This document shows positions 59,189-64,000 of a DNA stretch of 64,000 nucleotides, in pieces (within the stretch, counting starts at the first letter, position 1; every line of letters starts with the position of its first letter). Source of the stretch: Croceimicrobium sp963974215 (lineage in GTDB: Bacteria > Bacteroidota > Bacteroidia > Flavobacteriales > Schleiferiaceae); assembly GCA_963974215.1 (NCBI GenBank), contig CAXBBL010000004.1, positions 248,001 through 312,000 of the forward strand. Reading direction: 5' to 3'. Both the position numbers and the translations under genes were made by a program. The notes under the pieces are model-generated. The model made no database searches. It was not told the origin of the DNA and was given only the letters and a program-made list of their open reading frames with translations.

Positions 59189-59449
59189 ACCTGAGTTCGA
59201 TGTAAAATTAGGCCTCAGACCTCTTATAAATAGTGGGTTTTAAGCCGAAGCGGTGAAGCAATAGCGGGCTATTGTGAACGGCTAAGGGGCCAAAAACCGC
59301 TTTTTAGAAGAGGCTTACAAGTTTTTTCCAATAAAAGCAAAAATCCTGCATCTAGCTCATTTGCTGTAGCCCGCTACAGCTGCACGATCCAGACTAGTCT
59401 TTTCCTTTTATTGAAAATCTGAGGCTATAATTTTAGGTCGAACTCAGGC
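59189..59449. mobile_element. MITE-like element, full copy B
   Basis: A 261-bp copy very similar to copy A at 43874-44133 (same inverted ends ACCTGAGTTCG ... CGAACTCAGG, same two hairpin arms). It is flanked by the 5-bp direct repeat TGTAA at 59184-59188 and 59450-59454. Copy A has a different duplication (TAGTA), so these are two independent insertions. It interrupts a repeat-like sequence and sits between the efflux adaptor and HYC_CC_PP genes of the metal-handling cluster, where its hairpins could affect readthrough. Confidence 0.85.
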
Positions 59450-59523
59450 TGTAAAGCGCGACCCGGAGGGGAAGGCCCAAAAAAATAAGATGAGATGCAA
59501 ATGTTTCTGGGCGGCAATATTTT

Positions 59524-61305
59524 CTAATCAATGGTTTTGATAACACTGCCGCAAGCGAGCATGGATTGCCCGAAATAGGGGTTGAGGATTTCTTGCTCCA
59601 AACTTAGCCAATCGGCGCCATTATTGGAGTCGGCCATGGGGCAATGTTGGATGTATAGCGGTTTTGACAAGGGCTTGAAAGCCTCTGAAATATGAACCAT
59701 GGCATTGGAGATTTTGAAAAAACGAGCGCGTAGTTCCTCAATATCAATCTGGTTCGCATTCTGCTCTGTGGCTTTTTTTAGGTTTTCAAGTTCTTGCATC
59801 CAAAGTAAATGGGCCTCATCCTTAAACAGCTGGTGGTCTATTTCGCTTAATGCAGATGCGAAAGAATGAAAAGCCGTTTGAGACTGGGCGAGATCGTCAA
59901 TTACCAAAGCTTCTTTCATGGTGAAATAAGCAATAAATAGGGGTTGCAAAGTAGCCTTGGCAGCGGCGGATAAGGATACATTTGAGGCATTCACCTTCTT
60001 ATTGGTAGGCTCGGCCTCATGAGAACCATGATTCTGGCCACGCATTTTTTCGCCACCGGCCGGATTCATCATACTAGGTTTTCCCGCCAGTTGAGCGGCC
60101 GCATCGATGCTGAAAGTGCCATTTACGGCAATTTCTTCACCCGCTTCTAAACCCGATTTAATAACAAAGTGGTCATCTAGTTCAGTGCCTATAACTACCT
60201 CCCTCATTTTAAAGCTGAAACTTTCAGGAGTCTTTTGCATGACGTACACCACTGAGCGTTTACCGGTCCACATTAAGGCCGATTTAGGAATGCTTAAGCG
60301 GCTGCTATCCGACTGGATATCTACTTCTAAAATACCGCTGGCAAACATTTCCGGTTTTAGAAGCAAGCCAGTATTGGCAGCTTCTACCCGTACTTGGGCT
60401 ACTCTGGTTTTAGGATCAATCACAGGATCGATGAAGGTGATAGGGCCAGTAAAGGTTTTTCCGGGCAGCGAGCGAATGGCGTAATTAATACTATCACCCT
60501 TTTTAAGCCAGTTTAAATCCTCCTCGTAAACATCAAAAAGGAGCCATACTTGCGAGAGATCGGCAATCTCAAAAATAGCTTCTCCTTGCTTAAGATAATC
60601 GCCAGATTGCAATAATTCTTGGCTTACATAGCCCGAAGCATTAGCTAAAATGGGGAAGCTTTCCATGGTTTTTTCGCTGCTTAGTATTTGCGCGATTTGC
60701 TTATCGCTCAGTTTCCAATTTTTCAACTTTTCCTTGGCGGCAGAAAATAGAGCCGGTTGCGCTTCTTTTATTTTGAAGGCTTCCAAGAGTTCTTCTTGTG
60801 CGGTTACTAAGGCGGGGGAGTATACATGCGCAATGACCTGACCTTTGCTTACAAATTCGCCCTTAAAGTTGACCGCCAGTTTTTCAATTCGCCCCGCTAT
60901 ATGCGAGGATTGGGTAAAAAGTAAACGTTCATCTGCTTGTACCTTACCGTTTAAGCGCAAGGTCTTATTGGCCTTGATTTTTGAAACTGTCATAGTTTGC
61001 ACCTTAGCTAATTCCATAGCGCTGGCAGACATGCTTATGGCGGCGGGATCTATGCCGGCATTATCGGCGGCTAAAGGAATGAGCTCCATGCCACATATGG
61101 GACAATCACCAGGCTCATTTTTCCGTATTTGAGGATGCATGCTGCAAGTGAAAATTGAATTTTCCGCTTCGGCGGCATTTTGTTCCGCGGCATGATGATG
61201 TTCCTCTGCTGCGGGGGAATTATTAAAAAACAGCCAGCCAAAAGCTAAGCCGAGAACAAGAGTGCTAAATGCTAAAATTAGACTGGTTTTATTGATACTT
61301 TTCAT
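59524..61305 (-). CDS. Heavy-metal efflux RND periplasmic adaptor (CusB-like)
   Basis: A 593-residue adaptor with an N-terminal membrane segment. A heavy-metal-binding domain (residues about 50-75: 'FTCSMHPQIRKNEPGDCPIC' then 'GMELIPL') is followed by barrel-sandwich and beta-barrel regions ('RIEKLAVNFKGEFVSKGQVIA', 'SGYVSQELLQSGDYLKQGE', each cited in part) and a C-terminal DUF3347 domain ('LQPLFIAYFTMKEALVIDD'). It links an inner-membrane pump to an outer-membrane TolC channel for Cu+/Ag+ export. No CusA pump is visible; it may lie beyond the window end. Confidence 0.88.
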   Translation of the reverse strand: MKSINKTSLILAFSTLVLGLAFGWLFFNNSPAAEEHHHAAEQNAAEAENSIFTCSMHPQIRKNEPGDCPICGMELIPLAADNAGIDPAAISMSASAMELAKVQTMTVSKIKANKTLRLNGKVQADERLLFTQSSHIAGRIEKLAVNFKGEFVSKGQVIAHVYSPALVTAQEELLEAFKIKEAQPALFSAAKEKLKNWKLSDKQIAQILSSEKTMESFPILANASGYVSQELLQSGDYLKQGEAIFEIADLSQVWLLFDVYEEDLNWLKKGDSINYAIRSLPGKTFTGPITFIDPVIDPKTRVAQVRVEAANTGLLLKPEMFASGILEVDIQSDSSRLSIPKSALMWTGKRSVVYVMQKTPESFSFKMREVVIGTELDDHFVIKSGLEAGEEIAVNGTFSIDAAAQLAGKPSMMNPAGGEKMRGQNHGSHEAEPTNKKVNASNVSLSAAAKATLQPLFIAYFTMKEALVIDDLAQSQTAFHSFASALSEIDHQLFKDEAHLLWMQELENLKKATEQNANQIDIEELRARFFKISNAMVHISEAFKPLSKPLYIQHCPMADSNNGADWLSLEQEILNPYFGQSMLACGSVIKTID

Positions 61306-61306
61306 C

Positions 61307-63295
61307 TTAATTTTTAATTTCTCGTTTTAATAACTGAGCGTTTAAGGCAACGATAACGGTGCTTAAGCTCATTAATACGGCGCCAATGGCAGGACTGAGA
61401 ATAATACCAATTGATGCCAATACACCAGCGGCTAAGGGCACGGCCAAAATATTATAACCGGCTGCCCACCATAGATTTTGCATCATCTTTTTATAAGTTG
61501 CGGTCCCAAAAAGAATCATCTTACTAATGTCTTGCGGATTGCTGTTTACCTGCACTATATCGGCGGTTTCTGCCGCCACATCGGTGCCCGAACCAACGGC
61601 AATACCAACATTGGCTTGGGCTAGAGCAGGAGCATCATTTACACCATCTCCGGTCATGGCCACAAATTCCCCTTTATCTTGAAGTTCTTGGATAATTTTC
61701 CGCTTGTCTTCTGGTAAAACTTCGGCGTAAAAGTCATCGAGACCAAGCTTTTCACTTACCGCTTTGGCTACTTGCTGATTGTCACCGGTAGCCATTAATA
61801 TCTTAATAACTCTTTCTTTGAGGGTATTTATGGCAGAAAGTGCTTCGGGTCGAATTTCATCTGCCAAAGCGATAAAGCCCGCTAACTCATTGTCTATGAC
61901 TATAAAAACTACCGTTTCATCGTCTGACTGTGACACTTCTGTCGGTCGGTCGATTCCTTCTTCTTTTAGCATGCCCGGACTAATGACTTTCACTTCTTGG
62001 CCATTGAGATTGGCTTTAATGCCTTTGCCCTTAATGCTTTCAAAGTTTTTGGTTTCCTTTAAGCTGAGACCTTCATCTTTAGCTTTACGCACAATTCCCG
62101 CCGCAATGGGGTGTTCAGAATTACCTTCTACCGAAGCGGCTATTTGCAAGAGTTCAGTATCCGATAGTTTTTCGCTCAGACTTTTCACCTGACTAATACC
62201 AAAATCACCTTGGGTGAGGGTACCCGTTTTGTCGAAAATAATAGCGGTGATTTTACGAGAATTTTCAAAGGCAGTACGATTGCGAATTAGCAAGCCATTT
62301 TTAACCGAAACTGAGGTGGAGATTGCTACAACAAGCGGAATGGCCAATTCTAGGGCATGAGGACAAGAGATAATCATTACCGTAACCATCCGCTCGAGGG
62401 CGTACTCAAATTCTTTACCGAGGCTTAACCAAACCACTAGGGTAATGATACCCGAACCGAGCGCCACATAAAATAGCCAGGCCGCCGCTTGGTCTGCTAA
62501 ATTCTGAGTTTTAGACTTAGTGGACTGCGCTTCTTTAACCATGCCAATTACTTTTGCTAAATAAGAGTCATCGCCGGTATTTTTCACTTTCACTTGGAGG
62601 CTGCCATCCTTGTTTACAGAGCCGCCAATTACTTGATCGCCTTTTTGTTTGCGAACGGGTTTAGACTCTCCTGTTAGCATGGCTTCATTTACGTGGCTGT
62701 CTCCGTCTAGTACCGCGCCATCGGCAGGCACTTTTTCACTGGGTTTTATCAAAATAACATCTTGGCTTTGCAGGTCTTTGAGGGCTATCTCCTCCTGCTG
62801 CCCATTTTCGTCCAATCGATGGGCGGTGGAAGGCATCATTTTAGCGAGTTCTTGCAAGGCATTGGAAGCCCCCATTACCGATTTCATTTCGATCCAATGC
62901 CCCAGCAACATTATCACGATTAAGCTGGCCAATTCCCAGAAGAAGATTTTCCCTTCCAAACCAAAGACTACGGCAGAGCTGTAGAAATAAGCCACCGAAA
63001 TTGCCAGTGCAATCAAGGTCATCATGGCGGGTGTTCTTTCTTTTAGCTCGTCTTTGGCGCCTTTTAAAAAAGGCCAAGCCCCGTAAAAGAAAATAATAGA
63101 GGATAGGGCAAATTGTAGATAGCGATCATTGTTAAAGCGAAGCTCGTAGCCCAATAAGTCTTGAATCATTGGAGCAAGAACCACGATAGGTAAGCTGATT
63201 AATAAGGAAATCCAAAAGCGTTTTTTAAAATCCTTTATCATGTTTGCATGATGATCGTGGTGATCAGAATGCGCGTTTTCATCGTGATTTTTCAT
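61307..63295 (-). CDS. CPH-type P1B copper-transporting ATPase (CopB-like)
   Basis: A 662-residue P1B ATPase. The N terminus is His-rich ('HDENAHSDHHDHHANM') instead of carrying a CxxC domain, and the membrane metal motif is 'CPHALELAIPL' near residue 315, the mark of the P1B-3 class linked to Cu2+/Ag+ transport. Catalytic motifs: 'TGESKPV', 'FDKTGTLTQG' (phosphorylated Asp near 355), 'SEHPIA' and 'GDGVNDAPAL' near 548. It sits between the TolC-like and adaptor genes with 1-2 bp spacers. Confidence 0.92.
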   Translation of the reverse strand: MKNHDENAHSDHHDHHANMIKDFKKRFWISLLISLPIVVLAPMIQDLLGYELRFNNDRYLQFALSSIIFFYGAWPFLKGAKDELKERTPAMMTLIALAISVAYFYSSAVVFGLEGKIFFWELASLIVIMLLGHWIEMKSVMGASNALQELAKMMPSTAHRLDENGQQEEIALKDLQSQDVILIKPSEKVPADGAVLDGDSHVNEAMLTGESKPVRKQKGDQVIGGSVNKDGSLQVKVKNTGDDSYLAKVIGMVKEAQSTKSKTQNLADQAAAWLFYVALGSGIITLVVWLSLGKEFEYALERMVTVMIISCPHALELAIPLVVAISTSVSVKNGLLIRNRTAFENSRKITAIIFDKTGTLTQGDFGISQVKSLSEKLSDTELLQIAASVEGNSEHPIAAGIVRKAKDEGLSLKETKNFESIKGKGIKANLNGQEVKVISPGMLKEEGIDRPTEVSQSDDETVVFIVIDNELAGFIALADEIRPEALSAINTLKERVIKILMATGDNQQVAKAVSEKLGLDDFYAEVLPEDKRKIIQELQDKGEFVAMTGDGVNDAPALAQANVGIAVGSGTDVAAETADIVQVNSNPQDISKMILFGTATYKKMMQNLWWAAGYNILAVPLAAGVLASIGIILSPAIGAVLMSLSTVIVALNAQLLKREIKN

Positions 63296-63297
63296 GA

Positions 63298-64000
63298 TTA
63301 TTGATTTTTTGCAGTTAAATAATTTAACTCTGCTTGAGAAACGTAATATTGGGAAAGAGCAGAGGCTTTCAATTCTTGGTATTTTAAAAGCTGCTGCTGC
63401 ATCCGCAGAACCTCTTCAAAGTCTTTCCCGCTATTGGCATAGGCCTTAATTAGTAAGTTGAGCGACTGCTGTGCGCTTTGAATTTGGCCCTTATAAAGGG
63501 AGATAAGTTCTAATTGCTCCTGTACTTGAAACCAGAGCATATCGTAGGAAGCATTTAATCTATTGGCTAAGTCTTCTTGCTGCAGCGTAAAAGACTCTTG
63601 CCGCAATTGGGCTTCGCGACGGGCGGCCTGATACTTTTTCCGAAAAATGGGTAGACTAACCGAAATCATTGGCATTATCGCGTCTTTGCCGTTATCGCTT
63701 AATTGCATATCTGTGCGCTGACCGGTTAGAACATAGTCTAATCCTAAACCCAATTGCGGCAGTCCCTTTTTTACAGCAGCCTCTTCACTGGCTTTAGCGG
63801 CGGCTATTTTGAGAGATAATTCATCTATTAATGGATTAGATAGCAAGAGGGAATCTTTGCGATAAGCCTCCGGTGTTTCAAGAACAAAAAGAGAGTCGGG
63901 TAGGGCGATGGCTTCTGCCTCAGAGCGATTTAATAGTGCATTGAAACGGCTTTCTAGGGCGGTGCTTTTTTGTTTAAGAATGGAGAGATTAGTGCTTGCG
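63298..64000 (-). CDS. TolC-family outer-membrane efflux protein (partial, 5' end outside window)
   Basis: The reading frame is open from the right window edge; the start codon lies beyond 64000. About 233 C-terminal residues are present. The heptad-rich helices ('EASEEAAVKKGLPQLGLGLDY', cited as its core 'KKGLPQLGLGLDY', then 'MPMISVSLPIFRKKYQAARRE' in part and 'LLIKAYANSGKDFEEVL') match TolC/CusC trimer channels. Probably the first visible gene of a tolC-copB-cusB-like efflux operon. Confidence 0.85.
   Translation of the reverse strand, partial: ASTNLSILKQKSTALESRFNALLNRSEAEAIALPDSLFVLETPEAYRKDSLLLSNPLIDELSLKIAAAKASEEAAVKKGLPQLGLGLDYVLTGQRTDMQLSDNGKDAIMPMISVSLPIFRKKYQAARREAQLRQESFTLQQEDLANRLNASYDMLWFQVQEQLELISLYKGQIQSAQQSLNLLIKAYANSGKDFEEVLRMQQQLLKYQELKASALSQYYVSQAELNYLTAKNQ

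Larger units (their letters stand above)
59070..59523. other. Intergenic region holding a MITE nested in another repeat-like sequence
   Basis: A 454-bp gap between the HYC_CC_PP gene and the efflux adaptor gene. It consists of a repeat-like stretch (59110-59188) that reads on into 59450-59485, split by MITE-like copy B (separate entries). About 40 bp on each side show nothing distinctive. Confidence 0.6.

Noticed and set aside
60107..61132. Plus-strand frames opposite the efflux adaptor
   Set aside because: Low-complexity Ser/Thr-rich shadows of the real minus-strand gene.

Overview
The window reads as a chromosomal segment of a marine-type Bacteroidota (Flavobacteriia-like) bacterium. The signs are type IX secretion sorting domains at the C termini of secreted proteins, TAnnTTTG-type -7 promoter elements, few Shine-Dalgarno sequences, lipobox-bearing lipoproteins, DUF6340/DUF4399/HYC_CC_PP families and bacillithiol synthesis (bshC). 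Most of the 64 kb is ordinary core chromosome. I see no phage, plasmid, transposase or CRISPR module.

Layout. 1-5.7 kb: end of a peptide-type ABC binding protein, then a minus-strand run of a DUF2007 protein, M24 peptidase, NhaC antiporter, Maf, UbiA prenyltransferase, KdsC-like phosphatase and DUF2520 protein. 5.8-7.7 kb: a large PKD/T9SS surface protein. 7.8-13.1 kb: an RNA-repair locus (below). 13.1-22 kb: a lipoprotein, nuclease/phosphatase, CheR, PAP2, T9SS protein, QueA, two glycosyltransferases and FtsE. 22-33.9 kb: plus-strand TPR protein, outer-membrane barrel, thioesterase, FabG, vWA-like membrane protein, SPFH protein, PepD, HMG-CoA lyase and a small ORF. 33.9-43.8 kb: DCC protein, BshC, DPP III, DUF6340 lipoprotein, TerC, T9SS protein, DUF4399 lipoprotein, DUF4328 protein and an RRM protein. 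44-55 kb: glycosyltransferase, RmuC, a membrane-anchored winged-helix regulator, AraC regulator, outer-membrane barrel, ZIP transporter, and a GH130-glycosyltransferase fusion broken by an in-frame stop. 55-64 kb: a minus-strand metal-handling region with a TolC-like protein, CPH-type P1B ATPase, heavy-metal efflux adaptor, HYC_CC_PP protein, heavy-metal-binding lipoprotein, MbnP and two di-haem MbnH/MauG-like peroxidases.

The most unusual locus is 7.85-13.07 kb. A WYL-domain regulator diverges from rtcB (RNA ligase) across a 9+9 bp palindrome. Downstream of rtcB, on the same strand, lies a roughly 350-nt non-coding block, followed by a 749-residue protein with a RING-like CxH...CxxC cluster and a TerD-like C-terminal region. 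The block holds a complete tRNA-Asn(GUU) cloverleaf interrupted by a 41-nt insert between anticodon-stem positions 28 and 29, then two tRNA T-arm-like hairpins without recognisable 5' halves. It also carries four copies of an exactly spaced motif GGTCAA-N7-TTACT, one of them inside the tRNA insert. An RNA ligase operon carrying an interrupted tRNA and tRNA-like modules suggests a dedicated RNA cleavage/repair or sensing system.

A second notable element is a 260-bp non-coding MITE-like repeat with roughly 32-bp terminal inverted repeats and 5-bp target duplications. There are two full copies (43.9 and 59.2 kb) and two decayed ones (49.5 and 51.3 kb). The 59.2-kb copy has landed inside another intergenic repeat-like sequence within the metal-handling cluster.
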